DNA from: Vibrio panuliri
GTDB taxonomy: Bacteria > Pseudomonadota > Gammaproteobacteria > Enterobacterales > Vibrionaceae
Direction of reading: 5' to 3'
Length of the DNA: 64,000 nucleotides
Assembly (NCBI RefSeq): GCF_009938205.1
Contig: NZ_AP019654.1
Location: 1,550,001 to 1,614,000, forward strand
Position 1 is the stretch's first letter. Each line of letters begins with the position of its first letter. The notes beneath the pieces were generated by a model, which saw only the letters and a program-made list of their open reading frames with translations, ran no database searches and was not told the DNA's origin. Shown here piece by piece: positions 18,822 through 28,090 of the stretch. The position numbers were made by a program, and so were the translations under genes.

Positions 18822-20015
18822 CTACAATACTTTACAAGCAAAGCCTTTAAGGTAGAAACCCTCAGGGTATGCGGTATCCGTTGGGTGATCTGCCGCTTGT
18901 TCAAAGCGCTCGACAAATTTCACTTGGCGATTAGCGTCAACTGCGGCGTCAGCAATAATTTTCTGGAACAATACTTGATCCATCAATCCTGAACATGAAT
19001 AGGTGAGTAGTGTACCGCCAGGTTTAAGGATCTGCATTGCTAGCATATTAATGTCTTTGTAACCACGACAAGCGCCATTCAGTTGTGCTTTGCTTTCGGC
19101 AAATTTAGGTGGGTCCATAACCACGACATCAAACTGGGTCCCTTGATCGCGATATTCTCGCAGCAACTTAAATACATCGGCATTGAGGAAAACAGCGCGC
19201 TTTTTAGAGATATCAAACTCATTGATTTCTGCATTGTGCTTAGCGGTGTCAAGAGCCGGTTGAGAAACGTCAGCGTTGATAACTCGCTTTGCACCGCCTT
19301 TGAGTGCGTAAAGACCAAATCCTCCGGTGTAGGAGAAGCAGTTTAATACTTCTTTGTCCTTGACGTATTTCATCGATTGCAAGCGGCTGTCACGCTGATC
19401 GAGGTAGAATCCGGTTTTATGTCCACCGACAATATCCACACTGATTTTGACGCCGTTTTCCTCAATCACAACGGAATTTGGTGGCATTTCACCGTGTAAT
19501 ACCCCAGTAGTCTCTGCTAGACCTTCTTTTTTACGAACTGCAACATCAGAGCGTTCGTAGATGTTGGCATTAGGGAAGACTTCAATAAGGGCATCGATCA
19601 AAAATTGCTTGTTGAATTCAGCACCAGCACTTAGCAGCTGACAAACAAAATAGTCTTGGTATCTATCGATCGTGATGCCTGGTAAGCCATCAGATTCTGC
19701 GGCAATAAGGCGGTATCCGGTCAAACCATCACGTTCGATAATATCATTGCGCAGCAATTGCGCATCTTGGATGCGTTTAACAAAAAACGCTTGATCGATA
19801 TCTTGCTTGTCGAAGCTCCAAACTCGAGCGCGGATCTGCGAGTTTGGCGAGTAAGCCGCTTTCGCTAGCCATTGACCATCATTACTAAACACATCAACTG
19901 TTTCACCTAGTTGTGGTTCGCCTTCCACACGATGAATTCCGCGAGAGAAGATCCAAGGGTGCTTGCGGCGAAGTGATTTGTCTCGACCTTTAGCTAGGTA
20001 AATTGATGGTGTCAT
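18822..20015 (-). CDS. rlmI: 23S rRNA m5C1962 methyltransferase RlmI
   Basis: 397 residues, the length of E. coli RlmI (396). N-terminal PUA domain (about 1-75; [18 protein letters not shown]), an EEHEE-like middle domain, then a Rossmann methyltransferase with [15 protein letters not shown] (SAM loop) and [12 protein letters not shown] (motif IV). It methylates C1962 of 23S rRNA. TTG 20027 is in frame upstream, but ATG 20015 has a GAG at 7 nt and gives [10 protein letters not shown], matching family starts. As in E. coli, it is divergent from acyP with tusE and yccA beyond. Confidence 0.95.
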   Translation of the reverse strand: MTPSIYLAKGRDKSLRRKHPWIFSRGIHRVEGEPQLGETVDVFSNDGQWLAKAAYSPNSQIRARVWSFDKQDIDQAFFVKRIQDAQLLRNDIIERDGLTGYRLIAAESDGLPGITIDRYQDYFVCQLLSAGAEFNKQFLIDALIEVFPNANIYERSDVAVRKKEGLAETTGVLHGEMPPNSVVIEENGVKISVDIVGGHKTGFYLDQRDSRLQSMKYVKDKEVLNCFSYTGGFGLYALKGGAKRVINADVSQPALDTAKHNAEINEFDISKKRAVFLNADVFKLLREYRDQGTQFDVVVMDPPKFAESKAQLNGACRGYKDINMLAMQILKPGGTLLTYSCSGLMDQVLFQKIIADAAVDANRQVKFVERFEQAADHPTDTAYPEGFYLKGFACKVL

Positions 20016-20247
20016 TGTGATACTCAAATGATTGTCTTGAAAGGGTGAGTATTGTCAGTGAAGCGGTGGGGAAAAGCAAATAAAAGCCGCCTTAATCCGT
20101 TGATTGATGGTCTATCAGACAACTCTCTGATATCTGAGAGGTGCGTCAATCCCGATTGGGTTAAGATCTTACATAATCTTAATAGATGTCGTGACTGCGT
20201 TATCTCAGTGGTAAACGGCAAAACGGAGATGATTCGAGGGTTATAAA

Positions 20248-20520
20248 ATGGACTTATCAACCACCAAATTTATCGTGTCAGGCAGGGTGCAAGGTGTGGG
20301 TTTTCGATACCACACGGCCTATTTTGGTTTAAAGCTTGGTGCGACTGGGTATGCCAAGAACTTGTGGGATGGTGATGTTGAAGTGATGATCACGGGAAAT
20401 GAAGAGCAGATCAACCAGATGCATCATTACTTACTTGATGGGCCAAGAAGTGCGAGAGTCGATAACTTACGCAGAGAAGAGGTGGATTATCAGGCTTTTC
20501 AGGGGTTTGATATCCTGTAG
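20248..20520 (+). CDS. acyP: Acylphosphatase
   Basis: 90-residue acylphosphatase, the common size. It hydrolyses carboxyl-phosphate bonds in acyl phosphates. The phosphate-binding loop GRVQGVGFRYH with catalytic Arg, and the catalytic Asn in GYAKNLWDGDVEV, are present. The start at 20248 has GAGGG at a good distance. It occupies the conserved rlmI-acyP-tusE-yccA neighbourhood (E. coli yccW-yccX-yccK-yccA), divergent from rlmI and convergent with tusE. The physiological substrate in bacteria is unsettled. Confidence 0.95.
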   Translation: MDLSTTKFIVSGRVQGVGFRYHTAYFGLKLGATGYAKNLWDGDVEVMITGNEEQINQMHHYLLDGPRSARVDNLRREEVDYQAFQGFDIL

Positions 20521-20557
20521 AGACATGTCTACAGGATAGTGTTTCAATTTAAGCTCG

Positions 20558-20890
20558 TTATAGACACTTAGCTGGTTTAGGTAAGCCTGCCAGTTTTGTT
20601 GCTTGTTTAGCTGGGCCTTCTTTAAAAAGCTTGAACAGGTACTTACTGTTGCCTTTTTCAGGGCCGTGCGCTTTTTCCATCGCTTTTACTAACATGCGTA
20701 CCGCGGGTGAGGTATTAAACTCATCGTAGAACTCGCGGACAAAATGCACAACTTCGAGATGCGCATCAGTAAGTTCAATGCCTTCTTGCGCAGCCAGTAC
20801 TGCAATCATTCCTTCTTCCCACTGAGTGTGGTCGAGTAGGTAGCCTTGTGCGTCGGTTTCGATTTGCTTGCCGTTGTATTCAAACATCAT
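20558..20890 (-). CDS. tusE: Sulfurtransferase TusE (DsrC family)
   Basis: 110 residues, similar throughout to E. coli Tus[48 protein letters not shown] and [19 protein letters not shown]. The penultimate Cys is the residue that accepts persulfide sulfur. TusE takes sulfur from TusBCD and passes it to MnmA for 2-thiolation of tRNA wobble uridine. Two ATG codons occur in a row (20890, 20887); the second is slightly better spaced from GGAT. The gene lies between convergent acyP and a terminator in the conserved yccX-yccK-yccA order. Confidence 0.96.
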   Translation of the reverse strand: MMFEYNGKQIETDAQGYLLDHTQWEEGMIAVLAAQEGIELTDAHLEVVHFVREFYDEFNTSPAVRMLVKAMEKAHGPEKGNSKYLFKLFKEGPAKQATKLAGLPKPAKCL

Positions 20891-20946
20891 GATTATCCAA
20901 TCGTTGCGATGGGGTTAGGTTAGCTTAGCTCTGGGCGAGTCTCAAT

Positions 20947-20985
20947 AAAAAAGCCCGAAGGAGGGTATCCTTCGGGCTTTTTTTA
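20947..20985 (-). terminator. Rho-independent terminator after yccA
   Basis: AAAAAGCCCGAAGGA / TCCTTCGGGCTTTTT long GC-rich stem with a GGGTA loop, placed just downstream of the yccA stop (20999) on the minus strand. Confidence 0.93.
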
Positions 20986-20998
20986 ATCACTTCGACCT

Positions 20999-21667
20999 TT
21001 AGTCGTTGTTCATAATGCCTAGAATGCTCAACAAGCTAGTAAATAGGTTGAGGATGTTTAGGTACATTGAGATGGTTGCGCTTACGTAGTTGGTCTCTTC
21101 GCCACGCACAATACGGCTAGTATCAAATAGGATGAAACCAGAAAACAGTAATGCAGACATGCTGCTGATTGCTAACTGACCTAATGTCGAACCAACAAAG
21201 ATGTTAATCAATGCTGCAACAATCACGATGATTAGACCAGCGAACAAGAAGTTACGCATGAATGAGAAATCTTTCTTGCTGGTGATTGTGTATGCAGAAA
21301 GACCCAAGAAAACCATACCCGTTAAACCAAGCGCCTGAGCGATGATCGCTGGACCATTCGCAATCGATGCGTAATAAGTCAGCATTGGACCAAGCGCACC
21401 GCCCATTAGAGTGGTGAAGACAAACGTCCATACAATGCCCATTGACGAGTTAATGCTCTTAGGCAGGGCGAAGAACAGAATACCGATAGCCGCTACTTGC
21501 ATAACAAGCGCCATGATTGGAGATATACCGATAGCCATGGTGAACATAGCTGCGATAGCGCTGGTTACAAGCGTCATCGATAGTAAAAAGTATGTATTCT
21601 TAAGTGTCTTGTTGATCTCAAGTGTTCTAGTCGCACTGGTTGATCGCGTAAACATAGGACTGTTCAT
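20999..21667 (-). CDS. yccA: Bax inhibitor-1/YccA family membrane protein
   Basis: 222 residues, seven predicted membrane segments from residue about 25 onward, ending NLFTSLLSILGIMNND as in E. coli YccA. YccA is an inner-membrane substrate and modulator of FtsH; the fold is that of pH-sensitive BI-1 calcium leak channels. ATG 21679 is in frame, but AGGAAG at 21671-21676 is correctly spaced only for ATG 21667 (MNSPMFTRS). It is in the same order as in E. coli (tusE-yccA), with a terminator at its 3' end. Confidence 0.93.
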   Translation of the reverse strand: MNSPMFTRSTSATRTLEINKTLKNTYFLLSMTLVTSAIAAMFTMAIGISPIMALVMQVAAIGILFFALPKSINSSMGIVWTFVFTTLMGGALGPMLTYYASIANGPAIIAQALGLTGMVFLGLSAYTITSKKDFSFMRNFLFAGLIIVIVAALINIFVGSTLGQLAISSMSALLFSGFILFDTSRIVRGEETNYVSATISMYLNILNLFTSLLSILGIMNND

Positions 21668-21965
21668 AGTCTTCCTCATTAGCGTGATATGCTTTACCTA
21701 CATTTATGAGGTTGATTAGCTAAAAGATCAAGCCCCATTGGGTAGTTATCAGAATAATAATGGAAATATCGCCTCAAGTAATTGTGAAGATGTAACACAA
21801 TTTAACCAACTCAGCGTATTTGCATTTATCATAACAACTATTGGTGATTCGCCATAGCGATGATTCTATAAAATACAGAGGGTTATAGTTAAGTCATCTC
21901 AAGATGAGATTGTTAGTGAAATTGACCTGCTTGCAGATATTCTCGTGACAGATTGATCATCGATA

Positions 21966-21993
21966 GTGAGATGTGAGATGTGAGATGTGAGAG
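21966..21993. repeat. Heptanucleotide tandem repeat
   Basis: Unit GTGAGAT present three times in a row, followed by a fourth unit with one change (GTGAGAG). Such short repeats are prone to slippage and copy-number variation. Confidence 0.9.
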
Positions 21994-22003
21994 TGGGAGT
22001 AAC

Positions 22004-22023
22004 AGGGCACATTACTGTGCCCT
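22004..22023 (-). terminator. Hairpin after aapP, possible terminator
   Basis: 8-bp perfect stem (AGGGCACA / TGTGCCCT), TTAC loop, 20 nt past the aapP stop. There is no clear T-run on the minus strand, so termination may be weak or need other factors. Confidence 0.5.
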
Positions 22024-22042
22024 TGATATGATGGGTAACGGT

Positions 22043-22792
22043 TTAGTGGTGTAATATTTGCGCGAGGAAGTTTTGTGTCCGATCAGACTGAGGATTTTCA
22101 AAAAAGTCTGTCGGGTTGTTTTCTTCGATGATTTCACCTGCATCCATGAATATCACACGATCAGCAACCTCTTTCGCGAACCCCATTTCATGTGTAACGC
22201 AGAGCATGGTCATACCTTCCTCTGCCAACTCAACCATAACATCAAGCACTTCACGCACCATTTCAGGGTCAAGCGCTGAGGTGGGTTCATCAAAGAGCAT
22301 CACTTGAGGGTTCATACACAAAGAGCGCGCTATCGCCACACGTTGCTGTTGCCCACCTGACAATTGACCTGGGTACTTATCAGCCTGATCGGGAATTTTC
22401 ACGCGTTCTAAGTACTGCATCGCGATTTTTTCCGCTTCTTCTTTGGGCATTTTCTTGACCCAAATAGGTGCTAATGTGCAGTTTTCTAAGACTGTTAGAT
22501 GTGGGAACAAGTTAAAGTGTTGAAAACACATGCCCACTTCTCGGCGCACGGCTTCAATGTTCTTAAGATCCTCAGTCAGCTCATTACCTGAGACGAAAAT
22601 ATGCCCTCGTTGATGCTCTTCCAAACGGTTGATGCATCGAATCATGGTCGATTTACCTGAACCAGATGGGCCACAGATAACAATTTTCTCGCCTTTTTTT
22701 ACTTTTAAGTTGATGTTTTTTAGTACGTGGAACTCACCGTACCACTTGTTCATGTCGTTAATTTCGATCATGTAGTCTTGTTGCTGCGTCAT
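22043..22792 (-). CDS. aapP: General L-amino acid ABC transporter ATPase AapP
   Basis: 249-residue ABC ATPase of the polar amino acid subfamily (GlnQ/AapP). Walker [11 protein letters not shown]-loop [10 protein letters not shown], signature LSGGQQQR, Walker [13 protein letters not shown] and the H-loop [15 protein letters not shown] are all intact. It powers amino-acid import with AapQ and AapM. The start follows AAGGACGTATT. Last gene of aapJQMP, 22 nt after aapM. The broad-specificity Aap systems of rhizobia take up many L-amino acids; specificity here is inferred from the family and operon structure only. Confidence 0.94.
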   Translation of the reverse strand: MTQQQDYMIEINDMNKWYGEFHVLKNINLKVKKGEKIVICGPSGSGKSTMIRCINRLEEHQRGHIFVSGNELTEDLKNIEAVRREVGMCFQHFNLFPHLTVLENCTLAPIWVKKMPKEEAEKIAMQYLERVKIPDQADKYPGQLSGGQQQRVAIARSLCMNPQVMLFDEPTSALDPEMVREVLDVMVELAEEGMTMLCVTHEMGFAKEVADRVIFMDAGEIIEENNPTDFFENPQSDRTQNFLAQILHH

Positions 22793-22814
22793 AATACGTC
22801 CTTGAATACATTAA

Positions 22815-23912
22815 TTATCGTTTGTGGCCGGTATGGAGTTTGTTCTCAAGCCATATCGAATAACGCGACATGCCAAAACAAAATACCCAGAACACTAACG
22901 CGACAAATACATAACTCTCAACCGCAAATCCTAACCACTCGGGATCAGTGTTGGCTGCTTGCCCGATTCCAAGAACATCGAACATACCGATGATCAGAAC
23001 CAAGCTGGTGTCTTTAAAGAGACCGATGAAAGTGTTGACGATAGAAGGGATGGTGATCTTGAGCGCTTGCGGCAAGATAATCAGCCCCATTTTTTTCCAA
23101 TAGGTTAATCCCAGTGCATCGGCAGCCTCATATTGACCTTTAGGGATCGCTTGCAAGCCACCACGAACAACTTCTGCCATGTAAGCCGCAGCAAACATCA
23201 CCACGCCGATGAGTGCCCGAATCAGTTTATCGGTTTCTGAGCCTTCTGACATAAAGAGTGGTAACATTACTGAGGCCATAAAGAGTACTGTAATTAACGG
23301 TACGCCACGCCAGACTTCGATGTAGACAGTACAGATACTGCGGATAATAGGCATATCTGAGCGACGGCCAAGCGCCAGTGCAACGCCGATTGGCAGCGAT
23401 ACAACGATACCCACCAGCGCGATGATTAGCGTTACCAGCAAGCCACCCCATTTGTGGGTTTCGACCACTTCTAATCCAAACACACCACCATACAATAAAC
23501 CCGCAGCAAAAAATGGATAGATGTTGACAAAGACCAGCCATATCCACATGCGCTTTGGCGTGTTCTCGTACGCAAGCAACACAGTAAATACCGCAAGGGT
23601 GGCGTAAAATAGGCGAGGGCGCCATAGTTCGGCTTCAGGGTAGAAACCGTACATAAATTGCTCCCAACGAACACTAATAAACACCCAGCAAGCCCCATCG
23701 CTTGTGCAGTCATTTCGTGTGGTGCCACTCCAGTCGGCATTGATGAACGCCCATTCGGCAATTCCCCATAGACCGGTAAACGCGAAGTACCCTAACACCA
23801 AGGTGACAATCGAGTTAACAGGGCCATTGAATAAGTTACGACGTAACCATCCGACGGCACCAACCGTATTAGAAGGAGGCGGCAAGTCTGGTTGAAATTG
23901 ATGTGTACTCAT
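22815..23912 (-). CDS. aapM: General L-amino acid ABC transporter permease AapM
   Basis: 365-residue inner-membrane permease with the binding-protein-dependent EAA loop (EAADALGLTYWKKMGLIILP), which contacts AapP. It is longer than most His/Glu permeases because, as in AapM, it carries extra N-terminal membrane segments and a periplasmic insert (about residues 55-100, including a Cys pair in DCTSDGACW). About 8 predicted membrane segments. The ATG at 23912 lies 1 nt after the aapQ stop and uses GGAGAG within the end of aapQ, so translation is coupled. Confidence 0.93.
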   Translation of the reverse strand: MSTHQFQPDLPPPSNTVGAVGWLRRNLFNGPVNSIVTLVLGYFAFTGLWGIAEWAFINADWSGTTRNDCTSDGACWVFISVRWEQFMYGFYPEAELWRPRLFYATLAVFTVLLAYENTPKRMWIWLVFVNIYPFFAAGLLYGGVFGLEVVETHKWGGLLVTLIIALVGIVVSLPIGVALALGRRSDMPIIRSICTVYIEVWRGVPLITVLFMASVMLPLFMSEGSETDKLIRALIGVVMFAAAYMAEVVRGGLQAIPKGQYEAADALGLTYWKKMGLIILPQALKITIPSIVNTFIGLFKDTSLVLIIGMFDVLGIGQAANTDPEWLGFAVESYVFVALVFWVFCFGMSRYSIWLENKLHTGHKR

Positions 23913-23913
23913 A

Positions 23914-25110
23914 TTATCTCTCCACCAAAGCCACTTTACGGTTGTATAGGTTCATTAACGCTGACGTGACCAAACTTAACGTCAGATAAACCCCCATTGT
24001 CATGGCAATGATTTCGATAGCCTGACCGGTCTGGTTCAAGGTTGTCCCAGCAAATACAGAGACCAGATCTGGGTAACCGATCGCCATTGCAAGTGAGGAG
24101 TTTTTCGTTAGGTTTAGGTACTGACTGGTTAAAGGTGGAATAATGATGCGCAGTGCTTGAGGTATCACGACTAGCTTTAATGTTTTCGAGCGAGGTAAAC
24201 CTAATGACATTGCAGCTTCTGTTTGCCCATGGCTTACGGCGTTGATACCAGAGCGAACAATTTCCGCGATAAAAGAGGCGGTGTAGATACTTAATGCCAA
24301 CAGTAATGCCGCCAGTTCAGGAATAATGCTAATACCACCGCGGAAGTTAAAGCCTTTCAGTTCAGGATACTCAGCAGAAATGGGGGCGCCCATAATAAAA
24401 TAGACCACAACCGGTAACACAACGATCAATCCTACGCCTATGCGTAGCATCGGTGTTTGCTTACCAGTGAGTTTTTGGCGGTTGTTTGCCCAGATATTAA
24501 TGACGATAGTGGCAACAATACCGACCAAAAAAGCACCAATGACCACCATCGCGCCTGCTTCTAGCACCGGCGCGGGGAAGAACAAACCGCGAACATTGAT
24601 AAAGATAGCTTCACCAAGACTTAAACTCTGTCGCGGTGAAGGCAAGGCTTGCAAAACCGCAAAGTACCAGAAGAAAATCTGCAACAGCAGTGGAATGTTA
24701 CGGAAGACTTCGATGTAAACCGCCGCTAAACGGCTCACTAGCCAGTTCGATGACAGGCGAGCAATACCAATCACGAATCCGAGTACTGTGGCAACGATGA
24801 TTCCAAGTACAGATACGAGAGCGGTGTTAATTAAGCCGACCCAAAACGTGCGACCGTAGGAAAAAGTTTCATCATATTCGATCAGTGATAGGCCAATCCC
24901 AAAGCCAGCTTCTTGATCGAGGAAACCAAAACCTGTGGCAATACCACGGGAGTCTAAGTTGGTAAGTGCATTGTTAACAATAGTGTAGATAAAAAAAGCT
25001 AGTGCGCTAACAGCAATAATCTGAAAGGCGACTGAGCGAAAGGTGGGATTATACAGAAGGCTGGTTTTTGACGATGGCGCCTTGCCTGCCTCGCTAATAG
25101 TAGGTTTCAT
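23914..25110 (-). CDS. aapQ: General L-amino acid ABC transporter permease AapQ
   Basis: 398-residue permease, partner of AapM in a heterodimer. The EAA loop is EAAMSLGLPRSKTLKLVVIP near residue 300. The N-terminus has one membrane helix (about 28-48) followed by a periplasmic loop, then the main permease bundle, again longer than typical polar-amino-acid permeases as in AapQ. It follows aapJ across a 79-nt gap with a leaky hairpin terminator, so it is probably expressed at lower levels than the binding protein. Confidence 0.93.
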   Translation of the reverse strand: MKPTISEAGKAPSSKTSLLYNPTFRSVAFQIIAVSALAFFIYTIVNNALTNLDSRGIATGFGFLDQEAGFGIGLSLIEYDETFSYGRTFWVGLINTALVSVLGIIVATVLGFVIGIARLSSNWLVSRLAAVYIEVFRNIPLLLQIFFWYFAVLQALPSPRQSLSLGEAIFINVRGLFFPAPVLEAGAMVVIGAFLVGIVATIVINIWANNRQKLTGKQTPMLRIGVGLIVVLPVVVYFIMGAPISAEYPELKGFNFRGGISIIPELAALLLALSIYTASFIAEIVRSGINAVSHGQTEAAMSLGLPRSKTLKLVVIPQALRIIIPPLTSQYLNLTKNSSLAMAIGYPDLVSVFAGTTLNQTGQAIEIIAMTMGVYLTLSLVTSALMNLYNRKVALVER

Positions 25111-25146
25111 ACAGCAGTAACCTCTAATCCGTCGATTTTAATAAAA

Positions 25147-25164
25147 GGGCGGATTGCTCCGCCC
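25147..25164 (-). terminator. Leaky terminator/attenuator between aapJ and aapQ
   Basis: GGGCGGA / TCCGCCC stem with TTGC loop followed on the minus strand by TTTTATT. This is typical of partial termination after the binding-protein gene. Confidence 0.7.
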
Positions 25165-25189
25165 AATTTGGTTCTAAATGCCAATATGA

Positions 25190-26218
25190 TTATCGGATTG
25201 GTGGCGCGTACATAAAGCCGCCTTCATTCCACAGCGCATTAACGCCACGAGAGATTTCAAGCGGAGAACCCTCACCTACGGTTCGTTCAAAGCTCTCACC
25301 ATAGTTGCCCACTTGCTTGATAATTTGGTAACCCCAATCATCATTAAGACCTAGGCTCTTACCTTTTGGACCATCGACACCGAGGATACGTTTGATATTT
25401 GGATCGTTTGATTTCACCATCTCATCAACGTTTTTCGAATCAATGCCATATTCCTCTGCATTGATCATGGTGTTCAGAGTCCATTTCGCAACGTTAAACC
25501 ATTTGTCGTCACCTTGACGAACAACAGGGCCAAGTGGCTCTTTGGAGATGATTTCTGGTAATACTACTGCTGATTTAGGATCCGCTAGATTTAAGCGAAG
25601 TGCATACAGACCGGATTGGTCCGTAGTTAAAACGTCACAACGACCCGCATCGAAGCCCGCAGAAGTCTGTGGTGCCGTATCGAATACGACAGGTTTATAA
25701 CTCATACCATTGATGCGGAAGTAGTCTGCTAGGTTCAGCTCGGTTGTGGTACCCGATTGAACACAGACAGAGGCGCCATCGAGCTCTTTAGCACTTGATA
25801 CACCGATGTCTTTTTTAACCATGAAACCTTGACCATCGTAGTAGTTAACGCCAACGAAATTGAGCCCCAGAGCGGTATCGCGGTGCAGTGTCCAAGTCGT
25901 GTTACGTGATAGTACGTCAATCTCGCCCGATTGCAGGGCGGTAAAGCGTTCTTTCGCGGTTAATGGAACGTATTTTACTTTGGTTTTGTCGCCCAGTACT
26001 GCTGCTGCTAAAGCTTGACAATATTCAACATCAATTCCTTCCCATTCTCCTTTTGAGTTCGGGTTAGAAAAGCCTGGAAGACCAGTACTTACACCACACG
26101 TCAGCACTCCTTTTTCGAGTACTTTATCAAGTGTACCGTCAGCGGCTGACGCTGAAGTGGAGAGAAATGCGGTAGATGCAACGACGACTGAAGCAAGGAG
26201 CGATAGTTTAGTTTTCAT
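25190..26218 (-). CDS. aapJ: General L-amino acid ABC transporter binding protein AapJ
   Basis: 342-residue periplasmic solute-binding protein (family 3). Signal peptide about 1-25 (cleavage near TSASAA). Typical segments: VLTCGVSTGLPGFSNPNSKG at the mature N-terminus, GIDVEYCQALAAAVLGDKTK, FTALQSGEIDVLSRNTTWTL for amino-acid ligand contacts, and a C-terminal RGVNALWNEGGFMYAPP. The frame extends to 26326, but ATG 26218 has AGGAAGGA at ideal spacing. First gene of the operon. A perfect 14-bp palindrome lies about 95 nt upstream. Confidence 0.95.
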   Translation of the reverse strand: MKTKLSLLASVVVASTAFLSTSASAADGTLDKVLEKGVLTCGVSTGLPGFSNPNSKGEWEGIDVEYCQALAAAVLGDKTKVKYVPLTAKERFTALQSGEIDVLSRNTTWTLHRDTALGLNFVGVNYYDGQGFMVKKDIGVSSAKELDGASVCVQSGTTTELNLADYFRINGMSYKPVVFDTAPQTSAGFDAGRCDVLTTDQSGLYALRLNLADPKSAVVLPEIISKEPLGPVVRQGDDKWFNVAKWTLNTMINAEEYGIDSKNVDEMVKSNDPNIKRILGVDGPKGKSLGLNDDWGYQIIKQVGNYGESFERTVGEGSPLEISRGVNALWNEGGFMYAPPIR

Positions 26219-26620
26219 GTGTATCCTTCCTGTGGAATCCTTGTTAGACCAGGTAACCCCTGATACAACCAATAAAAATGTTGTGTTTATTAATATTGTC
26301 GAGTTTATAAATTTGTGAAATTTCACACTCTATAAATCAACTAGTTATAAGACTAGGAAAGGATCTGCATATTCTCAAATATATAATTTAAAATGGTTTT
26401 TGATTAGAATCACAATCCTAGCTACAAATAGAATGACTAAGTGTTAATTATTTGTAAATACCACGTTAATCTAAAGTGTGTAAGCACAGATGGTGATCTA
26501 GGATTCTGTCGAGTTTGATAGTGTGATAGTCTAAATAAATCGCTGTACTTTGAACGTATATATTGCAATAGAAGAAAAATTAAGAGTAGTATTTTGAAGT
26601 GAGAATAAGCAAGGAGCAAA
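26219..26620. other. Divergent control region aapJ / siroheme gene
   Basis: About 400 A+T-rich nucleotides without a gene. Holds the palindrome TGTGAAATTTCACA (26314-26327) and a shorter inverted repeat CTAGT...ACTAG (26341-26356), both upstream of aapJ. On the plus side, AAGGAGCAAA precedes the ATG at 26621. Confidence 0.5.
26314..26327. promoter_or_regulatory. Perfect palindrome upstream of aapJ, possible operator
   Basis: TGTGAAATTTCACA is a perfect 14-bp inverted repeat. The half-sites are CRP-like (TGTGA/TCACA), but the spacer is 4 rather than 6 bp, so a different regulator may bind. Confidence 0.5.
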
Positions 26621-27556
26621 ATGCAGTACTTTCCAATGTTTTTAGACCTTAAAGCCAAAGAGGTTTTGGTGGTAGGAGGGGGCGAAGTGGCCTGTCGAAA
26701 AGTGGAAACACTGGTCAGAGCCAACGCGATTGTCACGATTATTTCACCAGCGATCGAAGGATTTTTACGGGGTCTGGTGGACAGAGGTGAGTGTCATTGG
26801 GTACAAAACTTCTATTCTCACGAGATGATGGATAGACGATTTGTCCAAGTTTGGGCAACAACCGACAATCCGGACTTAAACCATCAGGTTTATCGTGACG
26901 CAACAAAACTTGGGATCCTCGTTAATGTTGTTGATGACCTGCCATACTGTGACTTTATCACGCCATCCATTGTTAATCGCGGTCGTTTTCAAATCGCCAT
27001 TTCTAGTGGTGGAGCTTCCCCGGTTTTGGTGCGCAATATCCGCCAGAAACTTGAGTATATTTTGCCACAAAACCTTTCATTACTTGGCGATTTCGCTGCC
27101 TCTAAACGCAATGACATCAAGCAAAAACTTCCGAGTGTTGATTTAAGACGAAAATACTGGGAACGCTTTTTTGCCGATCCTGCAGTAGAGTCAGCCGCGA
27201 ACAGACAGCAACTTGAGCAACGTTATCAGTCATTGCTTAGTGACAATGTCACGGAAAGTGGCAGTGTTACTTGGATTGAGTTTGGTGCTGATTTTGAACT
27301 GTTGTCGCTAAAAGCATTGCGGTTGATGCAACAAGCCGAACTTGTGCTTCACAGCATTGAATGCCCATTTGTTTTTGTTGATAGTGTCCGCAGGGATGCA
27401 GAGCGTTTGGTTTATCGCGATGAGGGGCAGTTGAATGAACTGCTAAGTGAAGCAAACAAGCGTGCGCTTCGCATCGTGGTCTTTATTGAACAGCGCTCAG
27501 CAAAATACAATTTACTGATTGGAGATGGGCTTAGACTCAAGTTGGCACAAAGCTAG
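26621..27556 (+). CDS. Siroheme synthase-like protein with eroded, truncated methyltransferase half
   Basis: 311 residues. Residues 1-150 are the precorrin-2 dehydrogenase/sirohydrochlorin ferrochelatase domain as in CysG: the NAD loop VVGGGEVACRK, VNVVDDLPYCDFITPS with the Asp corresponding to catalytic D104 of the Salmonella/E. coli enzyme, and ISSGGASPVLVR with the serine equivalent to S128. Residues about 152-210 match the dimerisation region (RRKYWERFFADP). From about 213 the protein aligns loosely with the start of the uroporphyrinogen III methyltransferase domain (LSLKALRLMQQAELVL, VRRDAERLVY), but the GAGPGD SAM loop reads EFGADF and the GGDPFIFGRG part and everything after are missing. 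The methyltransferase function must come from another gene. A good AAGGAG precedes the start and a terminator follows. Confidence 0.88.
   Translation: MQYFPMFLDLKAKEVLVVGGGEVACRKVETLVRANAIVTIISPAIEGFLRGLVDRGECHWVQNFYSHEMMDRRFVQVWATTDNPDLNHQVYRDATKLGILVNVVDDLPYCDFITPSIVNRGRFQIAISSGGASPVLVRNIRQKLEYILPQNLSLLGDFAASKRNDIKQKLPSVDLRRKYWERFFADPAVESAANRQQLEQRYQSLLSDNVTESGSVTWIEFGADFELLSLKALRLMQQAELVLHSIECPFVFVDSVRRDAERLVYRDEGQLNELLSEANKRALRIVVFIEQRSAKYNLLIGDGLRLKLAQS
27240..27252. other. matS site (MatP binding), exact match
   Basis: GTGACAATGTCAC fits GTGACRNYGTCAC at all positions. Located inside the siroheme synthase-like gene. Confidence 0.85.
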
Positions 27557-27558
27557 AA

Positions 27559-27585
27559 AAAACCCGCCGATTGGCGGGTTTTGGT
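27559..27585. terminator. Bidirectional rho-independent terminator
   Basis: AAAACCCGCC / GGCGGGTTTT stem with GATT loop between convergent siroheme-type gene and yajQ. Confidence 0.93.
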
Positions 27586-27588
27586 TAT

Positions 27589-28074
27589 TTAGTCACGGAA
27601 GTTTTCGTACTGGAAAGGTTGTCCTAACTCAGCTTCGCGAATAAGCGCAATTGCCGCTTGTAAGTCGTCACGCTTTTTACCGGTTACGCGAACTTTCTCA
27701 CCTTGAATAGAGGCTTGAACTTTCATTTTTGCATCTTTCAGCGCTTTAACAATTTTCTTTGCCATTGGCGCTTCGATGCCTTGTTTAAACGTGATAACTT
27801 GATGCCAGTTTTTACCTGTCGCTTCTGAGTCTTTCGCTTCCATCGCGTTAGCATCGACACCACGCTTAGCAAGATGACCGCGTAAAATGTCGCGCATTTG
27901 CTTAAGCTGAAAGTCACCTTCTGCACTGAGTTTTACAGAATCATCTTTTTGTAGCTCAATCTCTGCTGCTACATTTCTAAAGTCGAAACGAGTTGATAGC
28001 TCACGTTGCGCGTTTTCAATTGCATTGCGCAGTTCCACGTTATCAATTTCAGAAACAATATCAAAAGATGGCAT
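27589..28074 (-). CDS. yajQ: YajQ family nucleotide/RNA-binding protein
   Basis: 161 residues, the usual YajQ size, with two ferredoxin-like halves. Seen: [20 protein letters not shown] at the N-terminus, a central [20 protein letters not shown] and the C-terminal [20 protein letters not shown]. YajQ homologues bind c-di-GMP in Xanthomonas and Pseudomonas and have been reported to bind nucleic acids; the role in vibrios is not settled. Co-directional with and 16 nt downstream of the aroH-type gene, so probably in one transcript, with the Shine-Dalgarno GAGG before the ATG. Confidence 0.95.
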   Translation of the reverse strand: MPSFDIVSEIDNVELRNAIENAQRELSTRFDFRNVAAEIELQKDDSVKLSAEGDFQLKQMRDILRGHLAKRGVDANAMEAKDSEATGKNWHQVITFKQGIEAPMAKKIVKALKDAKMKVQASIQGEKVRVTGKKRDDLQAAIALIREAELGQPFQYENFRD

Positions 28075-28090
28075 GTAAATTTCCTCTAAA

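Larger units (their letters stand above)
21668..22042. other. Gene-free region upstream of yccA and downstream of aapP
   Basis: About 375 nt that hold the yccA promoter (minus) and the 3' end of the aap operon. Two features stand out: four tandem heptamers (GTGAGAT three times then GTGAGAG) at 21966-21993, and an AGGGCACA / TGTGCCCT hairpin at 22004-22023. No open frame with a good start is seen. Confidence 0.5.

Noticed and set aside
26949..26961. GTGACTTTATCAC as a matS site
   Set aside because: Two mismatches to the consensus.
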